The translations under genes were made by a program, and so were the position numbers. Source: JAEULH01 sp963789785 (GTDB lineage: Bacteria; Pseudomonadota; Alphaproteobacteria; Rhodospirillales; Defluviicoccaceae). From it: a stretch of DNA of 64,000 bases. The notes below the pieces were generated by a model. It did no database searches. It was not told the DNA's origin and saw only the letters and a list, made by a program, of their open reading frames with translations. Location of the stretch: contig CAWBNC010000003.1 of the NCBI GenBank assembly GCA_963789785.1, forward strand, positions 81,035 to 145,034, read 5' to 3'. Below are positions 35,994 to 44,902 of the stretch, piece by piece (the stretch's first letter is position 1; every line of letters begins with the position of its first letter).

Positions 35994-36724
35994 GCCGGAC
36001 GTCGTTTTTTTTCCACGAAGCCGAAGTCGTGTCCTGCATCTCCGGCGCGCTTGTTTTGCCGACGCACGGCACCCTTGTGGTCGCCGATCTGCACCTGGAG
36101 AAAGGGTCGCGCTCCGCGCAGCGCGGATGGCTGCTGCCGCCCTACGACAGCCGCGCCACTCTTGCCGCGCTGGCCGACGCGATCGACCGGCATGCGCCGA
36201 GGCGCGTCGTCTGCCTGGGCGACAGCTTCGACGATAACGGCGGCGGGTTGCGCCTCAGCGAAACGGACGCGGTGCGGTTACGCACAATGATGGCCGGCCG
36301 CGATTGGATCTGGATTGCCGGAAACCACGATCCACTCCCGCCTGCCCTGGGCGGCGAATCGGCGGCTGAGCTTACCGTCGGCCCTCTCGTGCTCCGCCAC
36401 GCTGCATCACCCGGACAGGCGGCCGGTGAGATCTCCGGCCACTACCACCCGAAGGCCTCGGTCGTTGTCGCCGGTCGCCGCTTCAGCGCGCGCTGCTTTG
36501 TCAGCGATGGCCGGCGGCTGGTTTTGCCGGCGTTCGGGGCCTACGCGGGCGGCCTCGATGTCTTTTCTCCGGCTCTTTCCGCAGTCATCGGACACGACTT
36601 TACGGTCCGCCTCCTCGGCCGAGCGCAAGTCCACGCGCTACCGGCCCGCCGCCTCCACGGTTCGCCGGCGTCAGCCCCGCCTAGTGGTGCAACCGAAACG
36701 GAAGGTTCCCATCCGCTTCGATAA
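35990..36724 (+). CDS. pdeM: ligase-associated metallophosphoesterase PdeM
   Basis: The 244-residue protein has the calcineurin-type metal motifs in order: VVADLHLEKG near residue 35, CLGDSFDD near residue 75, IAGNHDP near residue 110, and SGHYHPKA near residue 148. PdeM-type proteins are assigned as endonucleases of the ligase-associated DNA repair set. The last 20 codons lie inside a long inverted repeat (36684-36734), an unusual structure for coding sequence. The gene starts at GTG 35990 within the helicase stop. Confidence 0.87.
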   Translation: MSRTSFFFHEAEVVSCISGALVLPTHGTLVVADLHLEKGSRSAQRGWLLPPYDSRATLAALADAIDRHAPRRVVCLGDSFDDNGGGLRLSETDAVRLRTMMAGRDWIWIAGNHDPLPPALGGESAAELTVGPLVLRHAASPGQAAGEISGHYHPKASVVVAGRRFSARCFVSDGRRLVLPAFGAYAGGLDVFSPALSAVIGHDFTVRLLGRAQVHALPARRLHGSPASAPPSGATETEGSHPLR

Positions 36725-36734
36725 GTTGCACCAC
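36684..36734. repeat. inverted repeat overlapping the pdeM 3' end
   Basis: GTGGTGCAAC at 36684-36693 pairs perfectly with GTTGCACCAC at 36725-36734. Inside it, CGAAACGGA pairs imperfectly with TCCGCTTCG, so the whole can fold as a long hairpin around GGTTCCC. It covers the last codons and stop of pdeM. No T tract follows, so it is not a classical terminator. Confidence 0.6.
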
Positions 36735-36764
36735 AAGATCAATGAGTTGATGGTCCGATATTCT

Positions 36765-36791
36765 CGTAACGCTTGGGCACCAAGCGTTACG
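36765..36791. terminator. perfect 11-base hairpin between convergent genes
   Basis: CGTAACGCTTG at 36765-36775 and CAAGCGTTACG at 36781-36791 are perfect complements around the loop GGCAC, ten bases past the pqiC-like stop and about 40 past the pdeM stop. The position between convergent operons suggests a two-way terminator, though neither strand has a T run, so it may act with Rho or protect mRNA ends. Confidence 0.55.
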
Positions 36792-36800
36792 ATCGGCCCA

Positions 36801-37442
36801 CTAGGACCGCCGCGCCGCCGGCGCGTTTCTGATCTCCGCGGCAATGTCGCGACTAAGTTCGGCCAAGAGCTTGCTCATGGCCGCGACAATGGCGTCGTAG
36901 TCCAGCGGGACATCCAAAGCCTGGAACCCTGACTGGCGCACCGCCATGAGTTGACGGCCATCGTTGCGCGTCACCATCCAGCGGGCGGCGAGCTGGACAT
37001 TCCCGGCCGCGTCACGTCCGAAATCGATGATTTCAACCGCGACCTCATAATCGATCTGTATTGGAAGGTTGGCCGGCACGGGAACAATCCGGTCGGTCGG
37101 GATCAGGACCGACAGATTTTCGCCGATCACGCTGGTTATGTTCGGCGAAAGCGGTCCACCCCACGCATCGAACTGGGCCACTTCCAACTCGTTCGCCGAA
37201 GTCCTGGTCACAATACTGGTGCGGTCGAGGTAGGGCGGCAGGCGGACCGGAAAGACCCCGACAAACGGCCCCTCCTTACCCGCTGAGACTGATTGCACTC
37301 CCGTCGTGGACTTCGCCATCGGCGTCAGCAGGAAAAAATTGGTTGGCTCGCTCTCGCGGTTGAGCAGGCCGCCGCAGCCGCCAACGACAACGACCGCCGC
37401 GAGCGCGCAGAGCCTCAGTTTTGTCTTCAAGACGTTTCTCAT
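36801..37442 (-). CDS. pqiC: PqiC-type ABC transport auxiliary lipoprotein
   Basis: The 213-residue precursor has a lipobox (VVVVGGCGG) and the ABC_trans_aux pattern: NFFLLTPMAK, then VGVFPVRLPPYLDRTSIVTR, then FDAWGGPLSPNITSVIGENL. In E. coli PqiC is an outer-membrane lipoprotein partner of the MCE protein PqiB. Here it is the last gene of a minus-strand mlaE-mlaF-mlaD unit and overlaps mlaD by ATGA, so it probably anchors the MCE assembly to the outer membrane. It appears to replace MlaC/MlaB, whose genes are absent. Confidence 0.85.
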   Translation of the reverse strand: MRNVLKTKLRLCALAAVVVVGGCGGLLNRESEPTNFFLLTPMAKSTTGVQSVSAGKEGPFVGVFPVRLPPYLDRTSIVTRTSANELEVAQFDAWGGPLSPNITSVIGENLSVLIPTDRIVPVPANLPIQIDYEVAVEIIDFGRDAAGNVQLAARWMVTRNDGRQLMAVRQSGFQALDVPLDYDAIVAAMSKLLAELSRDIAAEIRNAPAARRS

Positions 37443-38461
37443 CGCGTCCCCCCTGGCCTGACCCGGCCGAACAGAATGGAATTCGGATCGCGCGTCAGAT
37501 TGTCGCTCAGGCTGCGCAGCGATCGCGCCGTGCTCGTGACCTCGCGCAAAGCTGTCGAGAGGTCGAAAAAGACAGAAGAGCCGGGTTGCAGCACTGCGTT
37601 CGCGGACGTCATCGTCTGCGACGCGCGTGTCGAGGCTTGTTCGAGTGCGGCGAAGGCGCGCTGCATCTCGGCAAAGCCGGCACGGGCCTGTGCGAACGTC
37701 GCATCGGCCTTGCCGGTCGCCGTATCCAGCTGCGACGCGAGCGGCGCCAGCGTCTTCTCCAGATCGGCGCTCAACTCTCGGAAATTGACGAGTGCGGCGT
37801 TCACGTTGGGCACGACCTCGCGGAGCTGCGGATCGTTCAGGATCTGGGTCACGCTGTTGATGGTGCCGCGGATTTCATCGAGAATTTTTTCGAGAGGTAG
37901 CTGTGAGACCTTCTGGATCACGGTCTTCAGCGTATCCTGAACCGCCTCTATGGTCGACGCCACAGTGGGAATTTCGATACGGTCAGGATACGGGTTCGCG
38001 CTGTCGCTGGCATTGGTCGGCCCGGGGTAGAGATCCAGGTTGACGGTCATCTGTCCGGTCACCAGGCTGCCGACCGCAAGTTGTGCCCTGAGGCCCTTGT
38101 CGATGAGATTGCTCAGACCCTCGCCATGGCCGACCTTCATCTCGGTTTCGGCGGCCGAACCAACGCTGACCAACTTGACCTGATCCGGTTCGATGACCCC
38201 GAAAACGGGGATCAGGATGTTCATGCTCGCTTCGTCGAAGCGCAGGAAGACGTTGGTGACCTGGCCGACGCGGACGCCGCGGAAGGTAATCGGCGAGCCG
38301 GGCGACAGGCCCGCCAGCGAGCCGTCGAAATACATGACCACCGGTACTTGGCGCGTGAAGAATTTCCCGCTGCCGAGGATGATCACGGCCGCGAGCGCCA
38401 AGCCGATAGCGCCGAGGACGAACGCGCCAATGAGTTTGGGGCTCGCCTGCTTGCTCATCAT
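37439..38461 (-). CDS. mlaD: MCE/MlaD-family lipid-transport protein
   Basis: The 340-residue protein starts with one membrane helix (LIGAFVLGAIGLALAAVIIL), followed by one MCE domain with VVMYFDGSLAGLSPGSPI and FRGVRVGQVTNV near residue 40-70. A long helical C-terminus follows (about residues 190-320), longer than in E. coli MlaD (183 residues), which could form a tube toward the outer membrane as in longer MCE proteins. It would carry lipids between membranes with the ATPase and permease encoded just upstream. It overlaps the pqiC-like gene by ATGA. Confidence 0.88.
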   Translation of the reverse strand: MMSKQASPKLIGAFVLGAIGLALAAVIILGSGKFFTRQVPVVMYFDGSLAGLSPGSPITFRGVRVGQVTNVFLRFDEASMNILIPVFGVIEPDQVKLVSVGSAAETEMKVGHGEGLSNLIDKGLRAQLAVGSLVTGQMTVNLDLYPGPTNASDSANPYPDRIEIPTVASTIEAVQDTLKTVIQKVSQLPLEKILDEIRGTINSVTQILNDPQLREVVPNVNAALVNFRELSADLEKTLAPLASQLDTATGKADATFAQARAGFAEMQRAFAALEQASTRASQTMTSANAVLQPGSSVFFDLSTALREVTSTARSLRSLSDNLTRDPNSILFGRVRPGGTR

Positions 38462-38494
38462 TCCGCTCCAATCGTCCGCATCGCCGCCATTTCG

Positions 38495-39265
38495 CTAGGC
38501 CTCCGCATGCGCTGCTTCGCCGCGAGTCAGAAAGTTGCGAACCTTGACGTCCGGGCAGTCTTTGAGCAGCACTTTAGGGTCGCCCTGAGCGATCATCGTC
38601 CGCGTGTCCGCGTCCAGAAAAACCGAATTGTTGGCGATGGTGAAAATGCTGGCGAGCTCGTGGGTGACAACGACGATGGTCGCACCAAGACTGTCGCGCA
38701 GCTCAAGGATGAGATCGTCGAGGAGTTGCGAGCTGATGGGATCGAGCCCGGCGCTCGGCTCATCAAAGAAGAGAATGTCGGGATCGAGCGCCATGGCTCG
38801 GGCCAGGCCGGCGCGCTTCTGCATCCCGCCGGAAATTTCCGAGGGATAGTAGTCTTCGAACCCGGCCAGTCCGACCAAAGCGAGCTTGAGCGATGCCAGT
38901 TCGCCGATTTCCGCCGGCTTCAGGTCCGTGTATTCGGCCAGCGGCAGTGCGATGTTTTCGGCCAGCGTCATCGAGCTCCACAGCGCGCCCTTCTGGTAAA
39001 GGACGCCGGTCTGGCGGAGGATGACCTGGCGGTCCTCCGGCGCGGCATCCCACAAGCTCTGGCCATAGTAGCTGACCGTCCCTTTGGCCGGTTCCTTGAG
39101 CCCGATCAGGTGGCGCAGGAGCGTGCTCTTGCCGCAGCCACTGCCGCCCATGATGATGAAGATGTCGCCTCGGTTGATGGTGAAGGTGAGGTCGCGCTGC
39201 AGAACGAAGCTGCCGAACGCCATGGTCAGATCGTCGACACTGATGGGCGTTTCGCCGGCGGCCAT
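38495..39265 (-). CDS. mlaF: MlaF-like ABC transporter ATPase
   Basis: The 256-residue ATPase has Walker A GGSGCGKST, the signature ISGGMQKRAGLARA and Walker B ILFFDEPSAGLD, the SGGMQKR form being characteristic of MlaF and TTG2A-type lipid transport ATPases. Q-loop VLYQKGALWSSM is also typical. It powers the MlaE permease encoded immediately upstream (13-base gap) and the MCE protein downstream. Confidence 0.92.
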   Translation of the reverse strand: MAAGETPISVDDLTMAFGSFVLQRDLTFTINRGDIFIIMGGSGCGKSTLLRHLIGLKEPAKGTVSYYGQSLWDAAPEDRQVILRQTGVLYQKGALWSSMTLAENIALPLAEYTDLKPAEIGELASLKLALVGLAGFEDYYPSEISGGMQKRAGLARAMALDPDILFFDEPSAGLDPISSQLLDDLILELRDSLGATIVVVTHELASIFTIANNSVFLDADTRTMIAQGDPKVLLKDCPDVKVRNFLTRGEAAHAEA

Positions 39266-39278
39266 GCTGCGATGCCCC

Positions 39279-40433
39279 TCAGATACCGAGAACGCTGGTG
39301 AGAACGGCGAACAACCCGTCGAAGACCACGATCAGGACGATCGACGTAACGACGGCCGACGTAGCCGCCTGACCGACCGCGGCAGCATTGCGGCCGCACT
39401 GCATGCCCGACATGCAGCCGGCCAGGGCAATAATCACCCCGAAGACTCCGGCCTTGAACACGCCGATGGCAAAGTCCGAGACGCCAAGGAAGGCGAGGGT
39501 CTGATGATAATACTGGATGGGGGACAGATTGAGCATGACGATGCCGACGAAAGCGCCGCCGAGAATGCCGACGAAGATCGCGTAAAGACACAGCAATGGC
39601 ATCATCACGATCAGGGCCATCATCCGCGGCAGGACGAGAAAGTCCATGGGTTCGATGCCGAAAGTCTGAAGAGCATCGACCTCTTCATTGACCTGCATCG
39701 TGCCGATCTGCGCGGCGAAGGCGGCGCCTGTTCGCCCCGCCATGATGATGGCGGCCATCATCGAGCCCATCTCTCGGGCCATTCCGATCGCGACGAGATT
39801 GGCGACAAAGATCTGCGCGCCGAACAGTTGAAGCTGAAGGGCGCCGACAAAAGCAAGAATGACCCCGACGAGAAATGAAATCAGCGAAACGATGGGCAGG
39901 GCCTGCGCGCCTGTCTCCTGGAGAACGAGCGCGAGGTCGGAGCCCCGGAATTGCGCCCGACCGACGAACAGCCGGCCGAAAGACATCGCGGCGCCGCCAA
40001 TGAAGCCGAGCGCGTTGCCGAATCCCGCCGCCGCACCCTGGGCCCACTTTCCGATTCTGTTCAGAAACGGCTCTGCCGTCTTCTGGCGCCTGGCGCCGGC
40101 CTTCTCGGGGACCGCGGCCGCCAGGTCGAGAAGCCTGCGCGCGCCCTCGGGCAAGCCGGTAGAGTCGACGCTGATCTGACGCTCCGCGCAGGCCTGTTTG
40201 ATGGCGTCGAGGAAGGTGAGAAGACCGGAATCCCACGCTGTCACCTGATCGCTCGAGAAGACAACGCGTCTCGTCCTTGGTTGATCTTCCAGGCGGCGGA
40301 TGACCTCCGCGGGGTCGGGCCGTCTGCTCCTCAAGGTCCACGGGCCGGCGAGATACAGTTCCAGCGCGGCATCCGGCGCCGGCCGATAATCCAGTATTGC
40401 CGTTGACGCAGCTTCTTTCGGCGGGTGGGCCAC
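39279..40433 (-). CDS. mlaE: MlaE-like permease with N-terminal STAS domain
   Basis: The 384-residue protein has an N-terminal domain of about 110 residues (ALELYLAGPWTLRS, then RVVFSSDQVTAWDSGLLTFL) that resembles a STAS domain, then five membrane helices of MlaE type with AIIMAGRTGAAFAAQIGTM and the family region GVFGVIIALAGCMSGMQ. The STAS part probably does the job of separate MlaB, which is not encoded nearby. It starts at GTG 40433 and is first in the mlaE-mlaF-mlaD-pqiC unit. About 260 bases upstream contain no recognisable promoter. Confidence 0.9.
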   Translation of the reverse strand: MAHPPKEAASTAILDYRPAPDAALELYLAGPWTLRSRRPDPAEVIRRLEDQPRTRRVVFSSDQVTAWDSGLLTFLDAIKQACAERQISVDSTGLPEGARRLLDLAAAVPEKAGARRQKTAEPFLNRIGKWAQGAAAGFGNALGFIGGAAMSFGRLFVGRAQFRGSDLALVLQETGAQALPIVSLISFLVGVILAFVGALQLQLFGAQIFVANLVAIGMAREMGSMMAAIIMAGRTGAAFAAQIGTMQVNEEVDALQTFGIEPMDFLVLPRMMALIVMMPLLCLYAIFVGILGGAFVGIVMLNLSPIQYYHQTLAFLGVSDFAIGVFKAGVFGVIIALAGCMSGMQCGRNAAAVGQAATSAVVTSIVLIVVFDGLFAVLTSVLGI

Positions 40434-40692
40434 TTATTGCTCTGGGTTATTGACTGCTGATGTTCACTAGCGTGCTGGCGCCAAACGGTCAACCGCCGTC
40501 TACGGTGTTCACCGCCGTTCACCGCCGCTTGACCGGAAAGCCTGCCGGGCGCCATTACGCTTCAGGTTTGGCCTCAAAGGCGAACACGCGTTAATAGGGG
40601 AAGGGCACCGCCCCACTGCCACGGTTGGCTGCTCCGTTTTTTGCCCGCGCGACGCTGAGGCGGCTGCGTTCCACCCTCGCGCCCGAGGTAAC

Positions 40693-41358
40693 GTGTTCAA
40701 CGTCTTGCTGTTCGTAAAGGCCATCCTGGCCGGCTTCGCCATCGCCGTGCCGATCGGCGCAATCGGTGCGATGTGCGTTCGGCGCGGACTGCAAGGCCGA
40801 TGGATGGTCAGCCTGATGACCGGTTTTGGCGCCGCCATCGCCGATACGATCCTCGCGGCAGCGGCCATGTTCGGCCTGTCCCTAGTAACGCATTACCTGA
40901 ACGAGAACGATCAATGGCTGAAGCTGATCGGTGGCCTCGTTCTCATCTACATCGGCGCAAGAATGATCTACAAGCGAAAGGTCAGCGTTGCCGAAGGCCC
41001 AAGGCCCCAGCCGCTCGAACTGCGCCACTGGCGTATCTGGCTGCGGTCGTTCTCGACCGGCTTCGGGCTGACCATCATCAACCCCGCGACCTTCCTCGCC
41101 TTTATCGGCGTGTTCGCGGGACTTGGCCTCCTCCCTGAAAAACCCGATGGGCTAATCGCGCATTGGGCCGTCATCCTCGGCATATTCACCGGCTCGATGC
41201 TGTGGTGGTGCACGCTTACGGCAACGGCGTTCGCGGCTCGCCACAAACTCCCGCTCAGTATCCTGACGGGCATCAACGTCTCGCTGGGTTTGCTTGTCGC
41301 CGGGGTCGGGCTCTTCAGCCTGGTCTCACTTTTCGGCAGCCTTCACCTCGCCTGGTGA
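40693..41358 (+). CDS. LysE-family amino-acid exporter
   Basis: The 221-residue membrane protein has six hydrophobic segments and the LysE signature near the start, AIAVPIGAIGAMCVRRGL. The second half contains FSTGFGLTIINPATFLAFIGV, also characteristic of the family. LysE/RhtB proteins export basic or neutral amino acids. The substrate is not predictable. It starts at GTG 40693. A tandem repeat of TTCACCGCCG (about 40508-40528) lies upstream. Confidence 0.88.
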   Translation: MFNVLLFVKAILAGFAIAVPIGAIGAMCVRRGLQGRWMVSLMTGFGAAIADTILAAAAMFGLSLVTHYLNENDQWLKLIGGLVLIYIGARMIYKRKVSVAEGPRPQPLELRHWRIWLRSFSTGFGLTIINPATFLAFIGVFAGLGLLPEKPDGLIAHWAVILGIFTGSMLWWCTLTATAFAARHKLPLSILTGINVSLGLLVAGVGLFSLVSLFGSLHLAW

Positions 41359-41393
41359 GCACACTGAACAGATGTCGCGATGCTGCGTGGTCG

Positions 41394-41423
41394 TGATCCG
41401 CGGACGAGGCGCTTGCGTACTGT
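41394..41423 (+). promoter_or_regulatory. RpoE-type promoter for the oxidoreductase/CFA operon
   Basis: TGATCC at 41394-41399 is followed by exactly 18 bases and TACTGT at 41418-41423. The same TGATCC-N18-TA arrangement stands upstream of the sigma factor gene in this window. TGATCC is the -35 element known for ChrR-controlled RpoE in Rhodobacter. Transcription would begin near 41430, about 22 bases before ATG 41452. Confidence 0.65.
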
Positions 41424-41451
41424 AGTACATTCTCACCTGTGATTGATCTTC

Positions 41452-42870
41452 ATGCCTCGCGATCTAGACCATCAGCCACAGTGCTTCGACGTTGCCGTTA
41501 TTGGCAGTGGCGTAGCCGGATTGGCCGCTGCGTGGCTTTTGAGCAAGGCACACCGGGTGAGCGTCTATGAGCAGGCAGGCCGTGTCGGCGGCCACTCGAA
41601 CACGGTCGATGTGGCAGACGCACTCAAGCCGGTCGCGGTGGACACGGGCTTCATCGTCTACAATGAACTGAACTACCCCAATCTGACGGCACTCTTTGCA
41701 CATCTCGGCGTGGAAACGCAAAAGAGCGAGATGTCGTTCGCCGCTTCTCTGGGCGGAGGAGAGCTTGAGTATTCCGGTTCTAACCTGATCGGCTTGTTCG
41801 GCCAGGTGCGCAACCTGCTGCGCCCCAGCTTCTGGCGCATGCTCCGCGACATCAGACGGTTTTACCGCGATGGACCGAAGTTTGCCGAGGACGACGGAGG
41901 TGCAGGGTTGGCGCTCGGCGAGTACCTCGATCGGGAAAAGTATTCCGAGGCATTCATCTACGATCATCTTCTGCCGATGGCTGCAGCGATCTGGTCGACC
42001 GGTACGGAAGAAATGCGCGCGCATCCCGCCATGGCTTTTGTCCGTTTTTGCTTGAATCACGGCCTGATGCGGGTGACCGGGAGGCCGCAGTGGCGGACCG
42101 TGGTTGGGGGAAGTCGCGCCTATGTCAAGCGACTGACCGCATCCTTCAGCGACCGTGTCATGATCAATGCCCGCGTCACGGGGCTAACCCGGACGCCCGC
42201 CGGCGTTGTCGTCGAGGATGCCAACGGCTGCGAGAGCCGGTTCGACAAGGTCGTGATCGCCACGCACGCCGATCAGGCTCTGCGGATGCTGGAAGACCCC
42301 AGCGATGACGAGCGGCGTCTGCTTGGCGCATTTCGCTACAGTGCCAACACCGCGGTCCTGCACCAGGACGAGCGCTTCATGCCGAAGCGAAAGCGCGTCT
42401 GGTCGAGCTGGAACTATATCGGCGATGTGCGGACGACCGCGCCGGATGAGCGGCCAAAGGGGCATGCAGCGCCGGCTCCAGGAGCACTACCGGACCCATC
42501 ATCCGAAACGCAACCGGTCTGCGTCACCTATTGGATGAACCGGCTGCAGAACCTCGACACCCAAGAGCCGCTGTTCGTGACCCTCAACCCGCACGCCCCG
42601 CCAGCGTCACACAAGACGCTCGGAACCTTTCATTACGATCATCCGATGTATGACGCAGCCGCCATCCGCGCCCAGGAGGAGCTGGATCGGCTTCAGGGAC
42701 GGCGCGACACCTGGTTCTGCGGAAGCTACTTTGGCGCCGGATTTCATGAGGACGCCTTGGCTTCGGGGCTGACGGTCGGTGAAGCCCTCGGCGGGGTGCG
42801 CCGGCCATGGCTGGAGACGGAGGCCGCAGGCGAAGGAATGACAGAGGGCTCCCGCAGCGCCGCCGAATGA
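41452..42870 (+). CDS. FAD-dependent oxidoreductase (amine-oxidase-like, RpoE-regulon type)
   Basis: The 472-residue protein has a Rossmann dinucleotide motif at the N-terminus, VAVIGSGVAGLAAAWLL, then VYEQAGRVGGHSNTVDV, typical of NAD(P)/FAD amine-oxidase-like oxidoreductases. The C-terminus has the motif FCGSYFGAGFHEDALASGL that closes the FAD site. Genes of this kind lie next to DUF1365 and CFA-synthase-like genes in the singlet-oxygen regulons of Rhodobacter and relatives. Furan fatty acid formation is one possible role. ATG 41452 is used; it is first in the operon and overlaps the DUF1365 gene by ATGA. Confidence 0.85.
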   Translation: MPRDLDHQPQCFDVAVIGSGVAGLAAAWLLSKAHRVSVYEQAGRVGGHSNTVDVADALKPVAVDTGFIVYNELNYPNLTALFAHLGVETQKSEMSFAASLGGGELEYSGSNLIGLFGQVRNLLRPSFWRMLRDIRRFYRDGPKFAEDDGGAGLALGEYLDREKYSEAFIYDHLLPMAAAIWSTGTEEMRAHPAMAFVRFCLNHGLMRVTGRPQWRTVVGGSRAYVKRLTASFSDRVMINARVTGLTRTPAGVVVEDANGCESRFDKVVIATHADQALRMLEDPSDDERRLLGAFRYSANTAVLHQDERFMPKRKRVWSSWNYIGDVRTTAPDERPKGHAAPAPGALPDPSSETQPVCVTYWMNRLQNLDTQEPLFVTLNPHAPPASHKTLGTFHYDHPMYDAAAIRAQEELDRLQGRRDTWFCGSYFGAGFHEDALASGLTVGEALGGVRRPWLETEAAGEGMTEGSRSAAE

Positions 42871-43652
42871 CACAGCAAGACACTTGCCTGTACTTCGGCA
42901 CCGTCATCCATACGCGGACTCGTCCAGAGCGGCACACGTTGAATTACCGTGTTTTCGCGCTCTATGCCGATCTGGATGAGCTGACTGGTGTGGATGACGC
43001 GCTTCGCCTGTTTTCCCACAACCGCACTAGCCTCTTCAGCTTTTTCGACCGGGACCACGGCCCTGGTGGAAAGGCGCCGCTCCGCGACTGGGTGGAGAAA
43101 ACCCTCGATGTCGCAGACATTCAGCATGACGGTGGTGCGATACGGCTTCTTTGCTATCCGCGCATCCTCGGTTACGTTTTCAATCCCCTCAGCGTCTACT
43201 ACTGCCATCGTCGCGACGGCGAACTCGCCGCCGTCATCTATGAAGTTAACAATACCTTTGGTGAGCGTCACTGCTATGTCATTCCGGTCGAGGACTGCCA
43301 TGGTGGCAAGGTTCGACAGGTCTGCGACAAGCATTTCTACGTTTCACCGTTCATGGCGGTCGCCGGGCAGTACCATTTCCGGCTTGCGCCCCCCGGTGAG
43401 CGCATTTCCGTGGTCATCAACTATACTGACGATCACGGATTGCTTCTCCACGCGGCCTTTTCGGGCGAGCGAAGGCCCTTGACCGACCGGATGCTCCTTC
43501 GCGCCTTCTTCACCCACCCGCTCATGACATTCAAGGTCATGGCGGGCATCCACTGGGAAGCGGCGAAGTTGTGGCGCAAGCGCGTGCCGCTGATCAAGAA
43601 ACCGCCTCCGCCGCCCTGCCCCGTCACCGTAGTCAGAGCCAGCGAACCGTGA
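42867..43652 (+). CDS. DUF1365 family protein
   Basis: The 261-residue protein begins with LYFGTVIHTRTRPERHTL and contains RLLCYPRILGYVFNPLSVYYC and VNNTFGERHCYV, the hallmark segments of DUF1365. Its biochemical role is not established. It is nearly always next to an FAD oxidoreductase and a cyclopropane-fatty-acid-synthase-like methyltransferase, as here, with an ATGA overlap upstream and a GTGA overlap downstream, suggesting one lipid modification pathway. The in-frame extension to 42807 is inside the upstream gene and not used. Confidence 0.88.
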   Translation: MTQQDTCLYFGTVIHTRTRPERHTLNYRVFALYADLDELTGVDDALRLFSHNRTSLFSFFDRDHGPGGKAPLRDWVEKTLDVADIQHDGGAIRLLCYPRILGYVFNPLSVYYCHRRDGELAAVIYEVNNTFGERHCYVIPVEDCHGGKVRQVCDKHFYVSPFMAVAGQYHFRLAPPGERISVVINYTDDHGLLLHAAFSGERRPLTDRMLLRAFFTHPLMTFKVMAGIHWEAAKLWRKRVPLIKKPPPPPCPVTVVRASEP

Positions 43653-44902
43653 CCACAACTTCAACTTCTGGACCGACGCCGGAGGCGACAGGTCTGTGTG
43701 CGATCGACACAACCCGCCCGGCGTCGCTTGACATTTGGTCGCGAGGCTTTCTGCGCCTCGTCGCAGGCATCGTCGCCGGTGAAATTCGCGTCATTCTGCC
43801 GGGCGGCTACCGGGCCACCTTCGCTGCCCGAGATGCCGTCGGCCCTCGCGCCGTTCTCCGGATCAACCGGACCCGCGCCATCCGCCGGCTGCTCATCGGT
43901 GGCGACACGGCTTTCGCCGAGGCCTACATGGACGGCGACTGGGATACCCCGGATCTGACGGCGCTGGTCGAACTTGCGCTTGTCAACGAGGCGGCCGCGG
44001 AAATACGTTTCGATGCAGGCGCTCTGCCCCGCCTGATCGACCGTATCAGGCATCTCCGCCGTTGGAACACGCGCACCGGCAGCCGGCGGAACATCGCCCA
44101 TCACTACGACCTGAGTAACGCGTTCTACCGCCTGTGGCTTGACGAGAGCATGAGCTACTCTTCGGCGCTGTTCGCAAACGAGCAGCAACCGCTGACCGAC
44201 GCCCAGGCGAACAAAAACCGCCGGCTGGCGGCATTACTCAACCTGAAGCCTGGGAATGAAGTGCTCGAGATCGGCTGCGGCTGGGGCGGGTTCGCGCTGA
44301 TGGCCGCACGCGACTATGGCTGCCGCGTGACCGCGATCACCCTGTCGACGGCGCAGCATGAGTATGCCCGCGCGCGCGTGAGCGAGGCCGGGCTCGATGA
44401 CCGGATCGACGTGCGTCTGCAGGATTACCGCGACGTGGTCGGTCGTTTCGACCGCATTGCGTCGGTCGAGATGTTCGAGGCGATCGGCGAACGCTACTGG
44501 CCACGGTTCTTCGAGGTTCTGCAGGAGCGCCTGAAAGCCGGCGGCGCTGCCGCGCTGCAGGTCATAACAATCGACGAAAAGCGTTTTGATACTTACAGAA
44601 AGCGCCCGGACTTCATTCAAAAGTATATATTTCCCGGCGGTGTACTGCCTTCACGCGCGGCGCTTCACCGGGAGGCTGTCGCCAAGGGCTTTGCCGTGAA
44701 CGACGAGTTCATGTTTGGCAGCTCCTACGCGCGCACGCTGGCGCTATGGCAGTGCCGATTCCAGCAGGCCTGGCAGGAGATCGAGGCGCTGGGCTTCGAA
44801 CGGCGCTTCAAGAAAATGTGGGAGTACTACCTCGCCTACTGCGAGGCCGGGTTTCGCGCCGGGTCGATCGACGTCGGCCAGTTTCGTCTGGAACGAGCCT
44901 GA
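43649..44902 (+). CDS. SAM-dependent cyclopropane-fatty-acid-synthase-like methyltransferase
   Basis: The 417-residue protein has a CFA-synthase N-terminal region (LLIGGDTAFAEAYMDGDW) and the methyltransferase core NIAHHYDLSNAFYRLWLD, MSYSSALF, then the SAM-binding loop VLEIGCGWGGFALMAA. Downstream, IASVEMFEAIGERYW and FIQKYIFPGGVLPS complete the family pattern. It would transfer a methylene or methyl group from SAM to an unsaturated phospholipid acyl chain. In Rhodobacter a paralogue in this gene context contributes to methylated and furan fatty acids, so it may not be a true CFA synthase. GTG 43649 overlaps the DUF1365 stop. Confidence 0.88.
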   Translation: MTTTSTSGPTPEATGLCAIDTTRPASLDIWSRGFLRLVAGIVAGEIRVILPGGYRATFAARDAVGPRAVLRINRTRAIRRLLIGGDTAFAEAYMDGDWDTPDLTALVELALVNEAAAEIRFDAGALPRLIDRIRHLRRWNTRTGSRRNIAHHYDLSNAFYRLWLDESMSYSSALFANEQQPLTDAQANKNRRLAALLNLKPGNEVLEIGCGWGGFALMAARDYGCRVTAITLSTAQHEYARARVSEAGLDDRIDVRLQDYRDVVGRFDRIASVEMFEAIGERYWPRFFEVLQERLKAGGAAALQVITIDEKRFDTYRKRPDFIQKYIFPGGVLPSRAALHREAVAKGFAVNDEFMFGSSYARTLALWQCRFQQAWQEIEALGFERRFKKMWEYYLAYCEAGFRAGSIDVGQFRLERA

